From positions 13,911,133-13,975,132 of the forward strand of contig OZ037769.1 of assembly GCA_964035545.1 (NCBI GenBank): a stretch of 64,000 nucleotides of DNA, written 5' to 3'. This DNA comes from Bugula neritina. Taxonomy: Eukaryota; Bryozoa; Gymnolaemata; Cheilostomatida; Bugulidae. Numbering within the stretch: the first letter of the stretch is position 1; each line of letters opens with the position of its first letter. Below are positions 40,720 to 53,124 of this stretch, in pieces. The notes under the pieces are model-generated. The model saw only the letters and a program-made list of their open reading frames with translations. It searched no databases and was not told where the DNA came from. The position numbers and the translations under genes were made by a program.

Positions 40720-43700
40720 ATGGAAAGTTGCATCATTTCAAATTTTATTCCAAAGGAAGGTGTGAAAGAAAAGGGGATTACTCCCAAATACGAAAATATT
40801 GTTATATGTAGGGTAAGTAAAAACTAAGGAGTATTCACTACTAATAATGGGCGTGAAATAAGTGCCATTTCAATACAGATTTTTAGGTTGTCGCATTTTT
40901 TTTCTATTTTTCATTCAACCTCCACTATATATTATAATGTGTTTTGTAACCCAAACAGGGTAGAGAAGGGCAAGGAATTCAAACACAAGATAAATCTCTG
41001 ACCGAGTCGTCACCTGAGAGTTGTCTTTCCACTCACAACTCTGGTCGCAGAAAACTCGCCTCTAGCAGGTAAGCTATAAATTCGCAAGGCGATTGCCAGT
41101 GATGACATTAAACTGCAACAAGTTTAGCTAGCAGCACAGAGCAACATCTGACAAATATTAAACACTAAATCTTTAGACCCGCAACAAGTTTTGTTTGTTT
41201 TTTAAATAAATATTATTTCCACAAAACAGCAACTATAGTAGCATATTATTTTTCTGTTTTCATGTTTTATCAGGCGAAGGCTGTGGTTGGCCCGCAGACG
41301 GTCACGATCTATTGACTCAGCAGACATGCTTTGTGATTACTCTGCAAGAAAAATGTCCTCCGAAATGTTCAGACTATCAAAAATCATGGATGATTCTGCA
41401 GGAGAAAATGAAGACATCGATGAGGTTAAAAAGGAAAGAAATTACGTCCTTGTTCCAGCAATCAGAGGGTAATTCACTAAGCTATTATTATTTGGATACT
41501 CAAACTTAGCCTAGGTCTCTAGTTATTAGTAGGGTGGTTTAACGCAAGTTATGTTGGTGGCAAATACCTGGACATCAGACTATCTTATATGTTTAGTTTA
41601 AGACATAAATTTTCATGCCTACAGGCCTAAAAGCAGCAGCTTAATAGACGATCATGCTGTGTTAGTTTCAAACGTGAACTGTCATGGTAGGCAAAACTCT
41701 CAATTAATAATTTAGTTTCAAGGATACCAAAAGATGAAGGGTGGGAGATCTACCGTGCTGTGATTAGCGTAGTTACGCAGGTTCACCAAACAGTGGCTAA
41801 AGTTCTAGTCATGGTAAATTTGTAAGTCTAAGAATCACATTGCAAGAAATAACTCTAATATATTGTGAAATTCCATCTCTGTGGTCACTGGTTATAGTAC
41901 ACTTAAGGATTTTCATTTATATAGATTTATGTCAAAGATTCAAATATTCATCTTTGTTTGCCAGCTTTTAAGATAAAAAACAGATCATGATTTCTTCTTT
42001 TTTGCAAATATCTAAAAAGATAATCTATAGGAAATCCACTGCAAACACATTCAGCCATGCTCAAAGTGATAGACTTATACTGAGGTTTAGGTACTTCAGT
42101 AACTATAAAAGTCGTGTAGAATGCAAAGAACTATATAACCCGTGTGTAATAGCTGTGTAAACTGCCTAACTTAAGCCATTATACATAGTATAGAATGTTA
42201 TTATAATTATCTTACTTACTAGGTTTTGCATTTTCCCAGACTTATAAATATATTGGTTTTAAGGTATAACAACACCTACTGTTATTTAAACATAATAAAT
42301 ATAATGATGTTAGTAACTAATTCATGCAAGTAGCAACCTTTTTTATAGTAACTTTATACTGTTGGCAGAGCCTTAGCTAAACTGACATATTCTAATTTAT
42401 CATCTTGTTTAATGAAGCCGAACAAAATATTTTTTAAATACACAATCCAGTGCTTTAAAAACACACAACTACAGATTCAAATATGTCGATACTTGAACTG
42501 CTTATAGCATATAGACTTCTTGTATTGTGAGAAGATTGTTGTTCTCGAATTTTTGGTTGAAAGACAATGAGAAGTTTTTTTTAGCCTTTAGCAGTTCTTT
42601 TTCTATTTTTTAAAACGCAGGCCAAGGAGTTTATTTAATTGTCAAAACAAAAGCCAAGACACTAACCAGGCTCACACTTTATCACATTACTTACTCATTT
42701 CAAAAAACATTTAACTTTCTGTGCATATTTAGTGATAACTAGACACAGCATGTTATGTTTTAACTGATAGTAAAGTACTACTGTAAGTTTACAGGAATTA
42801 CAGGAAATCCTTTTAGATAGTCAAGCTGATTACAGATGTACACACACAGTGTTGTAACATGATATGGCGTCAATCATGAGTTCGCATTCTTGACATTTAT
42901 TTACCACACTTTATCTGAACTGTATTTTTCTCAACAAGTTTTCTATTTTTTATAAAAACATTTTTTTATGTTTTAATGATTACAGTAGCTAACTTTTTAA
43001 ACAAGAAATGATTTTTTTTACTTAGGTATTGCATTATTAAATTTCTAGGTGTAATAACTGAGAAATTTCCAAAAGTGTTAGTTCTTGTTTTTGGGCATGG
43101 GTTGAAATTTTCAAGAGGATGTACTTTTTTATGAAAGGTTTATCACCTATAGCAGTGCACATACTTTGACAAAATTTCTCCATTACAGTACATTCTTTGG
43201 TTATTATTTGATCATTAGGAGATGATACTGTCTTAGCACAATGGCAGACAGATTTCCTAAAAAAAAACCACAATAATTACCCAGTGGAATTAGTCAATTG
43301 CTTCTGACTCACAATGACTAATTGACACCAAAGTATGACTAATTTTGACATGCTCAGAAGGTACCCTTTGCTAATGCTACAAACTGTTCAAATATATAAT
43401 TAATAGCTGGTGTTTAAACTGTCTAGACTCAATATATTGGCTATTATATCAATAAAAGGAGCCCACACAAGTTTATAGTCACTATCCCTGTAAGAAACCC
43501 AGGTGAAAAAGACTTTTAAATCAGGCTAAAGGCTTATTCATATGTGGCAAAGGAGCATTTATGACTAATGCTCTTCCCAATATCACCCATGGCCTTTACT
43601 GGGGCTCCAATTGATGACGTGGGGTTTACTAGACTAGCGCTCAGCGCTCTAACCCCTAAACCAACCTCTATCACTTGACTCAATAGCTAGTTATTAATAG

Positions 43701-46700
43701 TTTGATTTAACCACTTAAGTATAAGTTTTTATAAAAAAAAAAACTTGTTCCATCATCATTTTTTAGTTATATGCCTTAAATTTCCTTATATTAGCAAAAA
43801 CAAGGGACTCGTTTATGAAATTTTCTTACTGTGAAACCTAATCCGCTTAAATATATCATCTAAAAACAGTTTAAGAACACTTTTTATGTTGATTCAAAAT
43901 CTCATTTCCTCCAAGAAGTTACATATTTTACTGATAGTACCTAACAGAAGATATTGTGTGCTGCAGGGCTTCACTGTTGCCAAGACAATGCAAGAAAACA
44001 AACATTACTCTTAGCCAGACCAGAAAGTCTAAGTCTCTCAATGATATTGATTATGAGAATGTGAGGCTTGAGAACCCCTCGGCTGCAGAGGCTCTTGATA
44101 CAGAGGGTAGGAACTTAGTCTATTCATAATATAATTTGCAGTTATATGATGACGTACGTAGTTGTCTGCACTATATTATTTTTTGTATTAGATATTGGGC
44201 TGAAATTTTAGCAGATCTATGGGAATTCATCAAAGCAGCACAAAGTTGGAGGGTCATTGGGTGCAGTGTCTGTATAGACATCGTTTTCCACCCTCCCTTT
44301 CATTGCTGCACTCAGTGACCATCAACTCTGTGCTGCTTCAAGCCATTACCCCAGGTGAATAATCAATGAATGACATTTTTAGCATAATGACAAATATCGT
44401 TGGGGCATATACACATTTTGTGTTGATTAATTAACTACTTGAGGCACGTTTATTGCATAAAATATCTTTCCTACTTTCATAGCCTAAATTTTCATGTATT
44501 GCATGCATGGTTAGAGTTGGAGATGAAAAGGTTACATGTTCAAGTTGTTGAACACATTTTAATAAACTGCTACTACTGTTTTCCAGATTTGCTTTTTACT
44601 TTTAGTTCAATTTAAAACTTTAAAACTATATTATTTTATAATAATATTAGAAATTTGCAGCACAAGCTATTTGCAGCACAGATTCATTAATATACAAAAC
44701 ATAACTTGAATTCTTTATAATTCCATCAAACAGACATATTAAAAGTATAATCTTGGTGTACGGTAACATTCTTTAGGAAAACCAACTCATTTGGTTAGTG
44801 AATCATAACAGAATTATAATTCTTTTCAGAGACAATTTATGATGATCCGTGGAGCTCTAAGGACCTGCTGGAGTTATTCATTAGGAAGCAGAGTTATGGT
44901 TCTATTCCAGAGACTGTGATTGATGGAGGCGCAGTGAGACTGAATGATGAGTCATTGAACAAATATGGCAATCTCAACACAGGTGATCTACTATATTATA
45001 ATGTACTGTATTCAACATAGTATATTGGCAATCCATCATTTTTACTGCACTGTATTATACTCAAAACAATTACTATATGCACCATGGCCTCATAACCATC
45101 TTCAACCCTTCCAACTCTCGCTATAAAAAGCATCATAGATTAGCAGTTAAAGTTTATATATAACTTATAGATACAGTTTTTATTTTGCACTTTACGCACT
45201 TGCTTTTAAAATTTCTAATCAAGATAGTACCTAATTAAATAATAGTTTAGAGGAGTACTGCATAATAAAGCATTAGTTTATACTAAAAGCATTATACTGT
45301 TTGCTAAATAAATATTAAAGCTGATATATCTAGCTCAGCACATAAGAGAAGATGCTAAAAGAAAAACTGCATCTCTCTATGTTCACAGCTTCACAGTTTA
45401 TAACTGTTTTTCTTCGTTAAAATTTGCCATTAAGTACTTTTCTAGCAGTACAGACATAATATAACTTTGCCATTTAGTCTACACTGATGTCTATGTCTTG
45501 TTTGCCTGATTTTACTTGTTGTTTATTCGATAGACAAACCAGGGTTTACTGAAGAGTTCCTTAAGATCAACACAATTGAAAAAGTACTTCGCCCTGCGTT
45601 TGAAGTTGACACTAAACTACCTCTACTTCAGCAAAGGTATTTTTTATTCTGTTACTTCTCCATTTAATTTGGTCATACTTATACTTGTACCATACTAAAA
45701 ATTGTATAAATAAAATATATTCAGTCATTCTATCGTATTTTTAGTTCTTAGCATGCTACTTGGTTGGAGTTACATGAAAGGAACTTTTCAGCGATGAAAT
45801 TTAGAACAAAAAGTTTATATAAAAATTGGTCTAAAACTTTTAAATCTTTTCATGTTTTTATTAACTTTTATAAAAATATGGTAAAAAAAATATTTTTTCT
45901 TTTACAAAAAGCAAGCGTTATTAAGGGTGTCATGGGAGCACAAATCTCATTGCTAGCAATTCCTATTCATGCAAATATAGATTAGTTCCACTGCAACTAC
46001 AAACTGATCAGATACCCTTTAGTTGTGGTTCTTTAAGTACTTGTACAATATATAAGCTAGCATCTTATATATATAAACTAGTAGTAAGTACACTTATACT
46101 GCTTTATTTATATCTTTGACTTTAGCATATCTGGTGTTTGGTTTGAAAAATCTTGAATTTAATCAGTCATTTTTTATTTCTGTGTCAATTTGATTTCAAG
46201 AAGTTATTGACTACCGCTAGTTTTTGCTACATTTTATTAACATTTAGGCTAATAGTTGGGTGTTTGAGACGTAGTGCCAACACTCCTATATCTATACTGA
46301 TACTGCATCTAACATACAGAGTCGTCTTCTCTGCTTATAAGAAAACTGTAGTGCAATGATCACCCTAAAGTCCAGTGGTATAATGGTTAGCACACCTGTT
46401 TGCAATCTAGAGGTCTCTGGTTCGAATCCCAGTAGGGGCAAAGTTTTTTCATAAGAACGCATAAACAGCTTTTATACTCCAAAGCTGTAGAGTGTAGACT
46501 CTCTAAGCATTTATTTTTATTGTGAAAGATTTTCTTCTCTACTCTGCAGCTGGTATCACGACGAAATGTCAAGGTCGGAGGCGGAGGCTATGTTAGAAAG
46601 GCAACCAGTAGGGGCATTTCTAGTTAGGATCAACAGTCTAAGGAGGAAGGATCTCACTCTATCTCTCAGGTGGGCGTGATGTTAATTCAAATCAATATTA

Positions 46701-47537
46701 GATAATGATTTGCGAATCAATAACTAATCAATAGGCACTCAATATCTGATAATTAGCTAGTTACTAATTAAATGAAGTTAGAACACGAAGAACAACAACC
46801 TGAGACATGCGGATGCTACAACGGCTTGTGATAGGCACTGAGAAGGAGTTGATTTGCAGCAAATATCAGCTAGCAGTCTTATCTTTCATATACGTGTAAA
46901 TATTAAACGATATTCAATCAATTTAGCCAATTTGAAAATTATTTGGAGTTGTCTATTTATTCAACCTGATTTTCTTCAAAATTTGTGTCATCTATTGAGA
47001 CACCATATCACAATGTGATACAGTATAAATTACATGTTATAATTTATAGGATATAATGAAAGACAAAATGATATTACAATATATTATTATAATATATTAT
47101 GATAATGTATTATGATAATATATTATAATAATATATTATGACAATATATTATTATAATATATCATGATTGCTATGCTTTAGGAAAATAATATGAAATATG
47201 ATGAAGCATGGAGCACATAAAATATAATATAAGCTGCTAATAAAATATAATATAAAATGATGCAGTATGTAATATATATATTTTAATACAATATATTACA
47301 ATAATACGATATAATACAATATGGTAATTGCTATACTTTAGGACAATGAAGGGAGTGGCACATCTAATAGCAGTGAGACAGGCTGACTTCAGATACATCT
47401 TGGGACAGTTCAGTGAACCCTTTGAGTCAGCGGCTGCCATGATTCAGTTCTACACGGAGAACGAGCTGAAGATCAACGGGGCACCCCACACCTACCTCAC
47501 TCTACCAGTACACTGCACACAGTTTGGTTCATTCTAG
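40720..47537 (+). CDS. SH2-domain adaptor of the SHB/SHD/SHE/SHF type (369 aa, 8 coding exons)
   Basis: This is a cytoplasmic adaptor linking tyrosine kinases to downstream partners. Coding exons: 40720-40812, 40959-41068, 41274-41468, 43967-44106, 44830-44982, 45534-45636, 46550-46669, 47342-47537; phases close and the stop is TAG. The start ATG lies one base after an acceptor at 40718, so an upstream untranslated exon is expected. The C-terminal SH2 domain spans about 266-362: WYHDEMSRSEAEAML, phosphotyrosine-binding Arg291 in GAFLVRI, then LTLSL, and the end FYTENELKINGAP resembling the SHB family's C-terminal segment. Upstream are candidate phosphotyrosine sites YENI (Tyr24), YENV (Tyr162) and YDDPW (Tyr183). 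The first two fit the YxN GRB2-SH2 consensus. The middle is basic and disordered (RRRLWLARRRSRS). Kinase-like or enzymatic domains are absent. Which paralogue it represents cannot be told here. Confidence 0.85.
43046..43194 (-). mobile_element. MITE family A copy 4 (SH2 adaptor intron 3)
   Basis: The left end TAGGTGTAATAACTGAGAAA and right end AAATTTCTCCATTACAGTAC are imperfect inverted repeats. The core GGGCATGGGTTGAAATTTTC matches other copies on the minus strand. Confidence 0.6.
43471..43670 (-). mobile_element. tRNA-derived SINE (family S1), copy B, diverged
   Basis: The minus-strand tRNA part is decayed (TTTAGGGGTTAGAGCGCTGA). The body with GGCTTTAGCC-like words and the tail GACTATAAAC match copy A. 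It lies in intron 3 of the SH2 adaptor. Confidence 0.65.
46369..46440 (+). pseudogene. tRNA-like sequence (family S2), second copy
   Basis: It has A box TGGTATAATGG, loop TTTGCAAT with TGC in the anticodon place, B box GGTTCGAATCC and end AGTAGGGGCA. The acceptor 5' side AGTCCAG region does not pair with TAGGGGC. Body and downstream AT-rich tail resemble 40033-40104. It lies in intron 6 of the SH2 adaptor, about 110 bp before the SH2 exon. Confidence 0.6.
47040..47341. repeat. AT-rich tandem array with a duplicated splice-acceptor segment
   Basis: Copies of ATAATATATTATGATAAT-type units occupy 47060-47165. The segment ATTGCTATGCTTTAGGA at 47166-47182 is near-identical to ATTGCTATACTTTAG|GA at the true acceptor of the last exon (47341/47342). 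Confidence 0.65.
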
Positions 47538-47585
47538 TCAGGGGATTACACTCCTGACTAATACAATGATATTGTGTATATAATG

Positions 47586-47790
47586 AGTTTATATAGTCAC
47601 TATCCCTGTGAGAAACCCCTGATAGAAAGGGCTTTTTAAAGTGGGCTAAGGACTTATTTAAATGAGGCACAGGAGTAATTATGACTGGATGCTCTTCCTA
47701 TAACATCACAAATCGTTTTTTCTGTGGTTCGAATCCATGACTTTGTGTTCACTAAGCCAACGCTCTAACCCCTAGACCATGGCTGCTCCC
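47586..47790 (-). mobile_element. tRNA-derived SINE (family S1), copy C
   Basis: On the minus strand: GGGAGCAGCCATGGTCTAGG start, A box TGGTCTAGGGG, B box GGTTCGAA, body with AAGAGCATCCAGTCATAATT, and terminal GACTATATAAAC. It lies 49 bp after the SH2 adaptor stop codon, so it may be part of that gene's 3' untranslated region. Confidence 0.8.
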
Positions 47791-48966
47791 TTGTGTATAT
47801 AACATAATATGTATATACTTTATATATTATATTTATTGACATGTTTGTTAATAGATAAACCTATTTCTCATTTTCAAATATTTGATATTATAATTGGTTG
47901 TTTTGATACAATTTTGTAATCTATTGCAGTGTAATTAGTGCATAATATTTTGTGTTAAATTATCATTGCATTTATATCTGATATTAAATATTATAATATT
48001 AATAATTTATTGATTTTATGTTAAAGTAGCATGATATGTGTTATTAAGATATTAAATATTTTCAGAAAGTTTAAATGTTTTTTTAACTTGCAATCACAGA
48101 GTACATATTATACTAGCTGAAAAATGTGTAATATATTTATTTGATTTAGTAACTTAAATACTTTTTTTTCAACAGATTTTTTACGTTTATTTGCTTTAAT
48201 AAAAACAAACTTATAAATTTGGTTCTAAGTTTTGTAATGTAATTTTGGAGAGCAGTTTACCATAATAGATGTAACAGTTCAAATTGTGTGAAAGTTAAAT
48301 CTTTAGGGGTTTGTCTGCTCATTGGCATTGGACAGACCATAATTATTCAATTCTTTACATTAAAAGTTACTAATATTTCTACTATAGTAGAAATATTAGT
48401 AACTTAAAGCAACTTAAAGCAAATTTGAAAGGTGTGTGAATTTAAGCCGGAAGAGCTCAGGTAGCTCTGTAGGAGTTATGAGTCATTGCGTAATACCAAG
48501 CAGCTTGAGTTTATGGCCGTGTTTAGAGTACTCAATTACACAATGTTCGTTGCTGAGCATAAAGTGAGAGCATTATACTTCAATCTGTGAACAGCAGCTG
48601 TTTTAGGATTTGTCCCCTCATCAGCACATAACAATGTCATTGGTCCCATATAGGACGGCGCACACACCACACAGCACACACACTCACATAAAAAATTAAA
48701 TGAATCTGCATTATTAGAAAGAACAACCTTTTATGATCAGCTCCTGATGGTAGGTGGGCAAGTTAGTGTCAAACTATATAAACTTATTTCACAAGTTTAA
48801 GTGCCGTGAAGGTTAATATAGCAGTAATAAGGATGTGGGATTAAACATATCACTGTGCTTTCAACACAACAAGAAAGCGTGCCAGTAGCCATGTGTTGAT
48901 TCTCAGCAGATCTGTTGACCAAGTGGCTCAATAACATCATGTGAAACGTCACTTTTGCTTTTCGTC
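47791..48966. other. Intergenic region upstream of the secreted cysteine-rich gene
   Basis: AT-rich sequence with no coding exon seen. A perfect hairpin TACTAATATTTCTACTATAG / CTATAGTAGAAATATTAGTA lies near 48368-48404. The immediate 5' flank of the next gene contains AACGTCAC (half CRE) at 48947-48954. Confidence 0.45.
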
Positions 48967-51130
48967 ATGAACAGCCTACTGGTGATCTGCCTTGCCACAC
49001 TCAGTGTCTGCTTTGTTCAGGTGTGTAGCGTCATTTCAAATATGTTGTTTTTTTAAATATTTGCCGTATGTTTGTTTCTATTTCACGGTTGCACTTGGCT
49101 GCATTTTTTATTTAATCGTTTAGGCTAGACTTGGTACCAGATGCTTGGATGACTCTCAATGTGTAGCCGATACGGAGTGTTGTGTTGTCTCCTCCTATGT
49201 TATAAAAAGAGGGAAATGTGCTCCCAGGCTGAGGTACTGTTAATGTCTCTTTTAACTCTTATGTGATCACCTTTAAAGTTACGTAATATTGCAGCCTGCT
49301 TGAGTTTATCATGAAAGTTGCTGTCAATTACTTTTGGCATTTGTTTTGATTTAATTACTATATAATAAGTTACAAAAGTTTTTGGCCTTAAATAGACCAG
49401 TTAATATAGAATTGTAATTTTTGTATCTTTTAAATGTTAAATCAGAATATGGCAACTATTAGTAAATGTTTTTGGGGCAGAAAAAGAGTAAGTTTTAAAA
49501 ACTTGATTATTTAATTTTTAGAAATAAATACTTTTCATACTAGAAACTCAAATATATGAAATTAAATCTGTTCACGATCAGAGCTCTTTAAGCTATCATA
49601 TATCAAATTATATTTATTTTACACTTGATATATTATATGCTTGGGTATTATATATTCATATAATATTTATTAACACTTTGCATATTGTACATGTACTGTA
49701 TACATGGATATTATAATATAGCTTAGGAGTAAAAACTTTAAATGGACACGCAATGTTTACACCAGCACTTTGTCATTTATACTCTTTACAGCTGTACAGA
49801 TATAGGAGCTGCTTTCAATTACAGTTGTAATACCGAAATACAATAAGATACAGTAAAAGCGCTCAACTACATGTAGTTCTAATACGGTTTGTTGTAACTT
49901 TTAGAGAAGGCACCAGATGTAAAATCAACCATGATCGTTCCAGCTCATTCTGGGACCTCCCATATTCATGTGGGTGCGGTTACGGCACCACATGTGTGGA
50001 AGAGACGTGGCAAGATTCAGCTTTTCCTGGTGTGAATTTGAAACGTGACAGGTGAGAAAGATTTCTCTCTGTAACCAATCATAGTGTTGCATTATTTTTG
50101 CTAATAATTGATGTGTTTGATTTTGAGCATATCTCCAAAAACATTTACATGGCATATATCGAGAGTCAATTGAAGAGGCCCTGAGTTCAAAGTTTTCACT
50201 ATTTACTGAGGTTTTAGCTGGTTGGAAACTCTTGGACATTCATTAGTTATGCTGATTTTATTAGTTCGGCGAAAACTTTTTCAGCTGCGCCGACTTTATT
50301 AGTTGTTTACTGAAAACAGAATTACCATTAAACTAGCCAATTTATCTGTGTGTAAATCTATAAAATCAATATTTTAAAATATAATTATAAGCAGCTCTAC
50401 AAATAGATTGGTAAAACAAAAATATTTATTCTAGCATGCAATCTTGCAAAATATTTTACACTGATATTGAAACATTGGTATAACTTTACTGTATTCAGGC
50501 AAATTTTAAAAATTCTATAAAACTTAATATTTAATTTTTTTCATGTATTAATTATTATATTAATTATAATAGAATAATCTTGGATGAACCATGTCTATGA
50601 GTGAAATAGTTATTCAATTATTATAGCCTACCAAATTTTTTAAAATAGTTTACTTAGTGTCAATGTTGGGACATTACAGGAGCTGGGAAAGCTTTTCCGT
50701 AATTCATTATAGCTTTTCATGCATCATCACAGCTATGCCAGCTATATTATGCTTTTTCCACATTCATTACTACACAATAGCTAATCTTTTTTGACTGGTA
50801 TAAACCCCCCATTTCACTTATCCTTACACTTGCAACTTGCAACTACACTTATAACTTATGATGTAATGGTTTTTCATCTTGCTCTTTTCTTTCAGTCTGC
50901 AACAATAAATATTTCTATATATTAAAACACAACAGTCAATATAAATATTTATCTTCTCGTGCAGATGTCGAGCTTCTGCTGGTCCACCTTCTTTACGTCC
51001 AACTCCATCCACCCCTTCTCCCCCTCCCAAAGCCCCAACACCACCTTCTCCTACTCCTAGACCCACCACCAGGACATCAACCCTGCCAGGACCAGTTTCT
51101 AGAGCTCCAGCTACATCAACCAGAGTCTGA
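48967..51130 (+). CDS. Secreted ten-cysteine prokineticin/astakine-like protein with Pro-rich tail (158 aa, 4 coding exons)
   Basis: Coding exons: 48967-49020, 49124-49233, 49905-50051, 50965-51130; phases close and the stop is TGA. Exon 1 (MNSLLVICLATLSVCFVQ) is a clear signal peptide. The mature part has ten cysteines in the order C, C, CC, C, C, C-x-C, C, C, with TECCVV and SCGCGYGTTC as landmarks. This matches the prokineticin (AVIT/MIT) domain, whose compact disulfide-knotted fold resembles colipase. The family includes vertebrate prokineticins, arthropod astakine blood-cell cytokines and some venom peptides. The usual N-terminal AVIT is absent; the mature chain begins near ARLGTRC, more like astakines. 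The last 55 residues are Pro/Ser/Thr-rich and unlike short family members, possibly an O-glycosylated stalk. A signalling role is inferred from family only. DKK-type colipase-fold domains are an alternative. Confidence 0.75.
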
Positions 51131-51170
51131 GTTATTATTATGAAGATTGTTGTTATTTAAAACTTGATTC

Positions 51171-51176
51171 AATAAA
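51171..51176 (+). terminator. Poly(A) signal of the prokineticin-like gene
   Basis: AATAAA 40 bp after the stop codon. Confidence 0.6.
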
Positions 51177-52490
51177 AATTAATCTGTAACCAGGTTTAAT
51201 TTATTATTATAATAATATGTAAAATAGCATAATGATGTAATAATAAAATATACAAATATGCAAGCTAGATATTTCACATATATAGGTGCCACTGCAACTA
51301 TTGCTATACATTTATTACTGAAAAGCCATTGCTTGAAGTTTAGCAGATTTAACCTATAATGATCGATATTAAATGTAAGCAAGAGAAGTATCTAAAATAT
51401 GGCAGTGAGTGGACAACTACCATATTTTTTATGATGTAGCCTTTTATCTTCTGCAGGCCTATAATTACGCTGTAAGGTCTCACACGAAGAATCAGCAACA
51501 TTCTCACTATCAGTGTTATAAAAACACCTTTATGCTATATGTATAAATACTAAGGAAACATTGAAACAAGGTTGTTCCCGAAGCAAGTGCAATTTGGAGA
51601 TTGCTATGGCAATGCAAAACTTTACTAATATTACTCAGAAAACTGTAGAAATTAAACTATATCGTTTTTCAACATCCAGAAATTTTATATCATTGGAAAA
51701 TTTGATGGTTTCTGTAATGTTTCATAAATTAATCATCAATATAATATTATGTAGCTTTATTTACAAAACATTTCATCTTTCATCCTTTACGACAGACCGA
51801 CAGACCACTGAGGAATTATTAGGAAGTGAATTTTTGCATATAAACTAAAGAATGTCAAACTTCCAAATGCATGCTGGAAGACCACAAAACTTAGAGTCTC
51901 AGACAAAGCATACATTAGTGATGAATGCTTTCAATGTTTATCACTTCGCATGCCATGTTTATCCCCATCACGTGCACTGATTTCTGGCAAAAGCGCAATA
52001 CAAAAATAATATGTTCAACACGTGATATCCAAAAGTTAAATAATTGGTTGTATATCCTAGCTAATCAACTCGCTGTAGTACTGCTTAGAGAGTGGGCATG
52101 AAACTTTGAAGAGTTGTAAAATATATGCAGCCCTTTGAAATGTAGTATGAACGCTTTTAAATATGCTAATATACAACTGAGAAATTGCATTAGGCATTAT
52201 AATGGACTTTCATAGCTATAGGAGTGCCCTATAACTATCAATCTGCAATAACTAGGTTAATAGTGCATGACATTAACTTATGTTTACAGCATTGTTTGAC
52301 ATTATCCCCTTAATTGTAATTTAATTTGATCATTAAAAAATGATTAATTTGATTTCTATCCCAGTTCCAAAGTTTTAGTACTTACTTCTTTAATACATTC
52401 AAGTTGATTGTTCCAAAGTTAATTTCTATGATAATAAATTTAAAAAAGAACAATTCTAGAGATTATATATTTGCACTTTAACAGCAAATG

Positions 52491-52624
52491 CTGGGGAGCA
52501 GCTGTGATCTAGGGGTTGGAGCGTTTGCCTAGTAAACACGAAGTCAGGGGTTCAAGCCCTGACAAAGGTCATTGATAAATATAAGTCTTTAGCCCGAATC
52601 AGAGATGGCGACTATAAACTTGCA
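52491..52624 (+). mobile_element. tRNA-derived SINE (family S1), copy D, internally deleted
   Basis: It starts GGGGAGCAGCTGTGATCTAG, with A-box TGATCTAGGGG and B-box GGTTCAAGCC. It then passes to TAAGTCTTTAGCCCGAATCA and ends GACTATAAACTTG. The middle body present in other copies is missing. It is the only + strand copy. Confidence 0.75.
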
Positions 52625-53029
52625 TGAGATTTTTTAATAGCCAATGATGGTGTTCCTGATTATTTGGGAAAAATATGGAGACACAACTCTTTACCGAGAA
52701 AAGATTATTAGATACGTGGAAACAAAGTTAATTAATATTGAAAGAGTCATCATGTTGTTGACTCTTTGTTGTGAGAACAATAATACGCAATGTAACTTTC
52801 CATGGTGGACACAACTTTCAATTGAGAATATATCTATTCATTGAGTATTGGGAGCTATTTAACCCTTTGATGATCAATTGTACTGAATGAAAAATTGACA
52901 TAAATTGGGTAAAACGAGACTGTTATAACCTCTTAAGCACTAATAAAGTCACACAGTGTTACAAAAATTAAAGCTTTTACTGGCCACAGAGGAATCTTTG
53001 GATTTTCTAGTAAATCTTGATTTAAAAGC

Positions 53030-53124
53030 ACGGTTAAAATTCTTGTGAGAGTATGATTTCTTTTGCTACTTTTTTTCTACAACTCAAAGGCTGTTTTAAC
53101 TTACTGTATTACTGCACATCCCTG
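53030..53124 (-). mobile_element. MITE family A fragment
   Basis: AAAATTCTTGTGAGAGTATG followed by TTCTTTTGCTAC and TATTACTGCACATCC matches the core and one terminus of family A on the minus strand. The other end is not seen. Confidence 0.4.
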
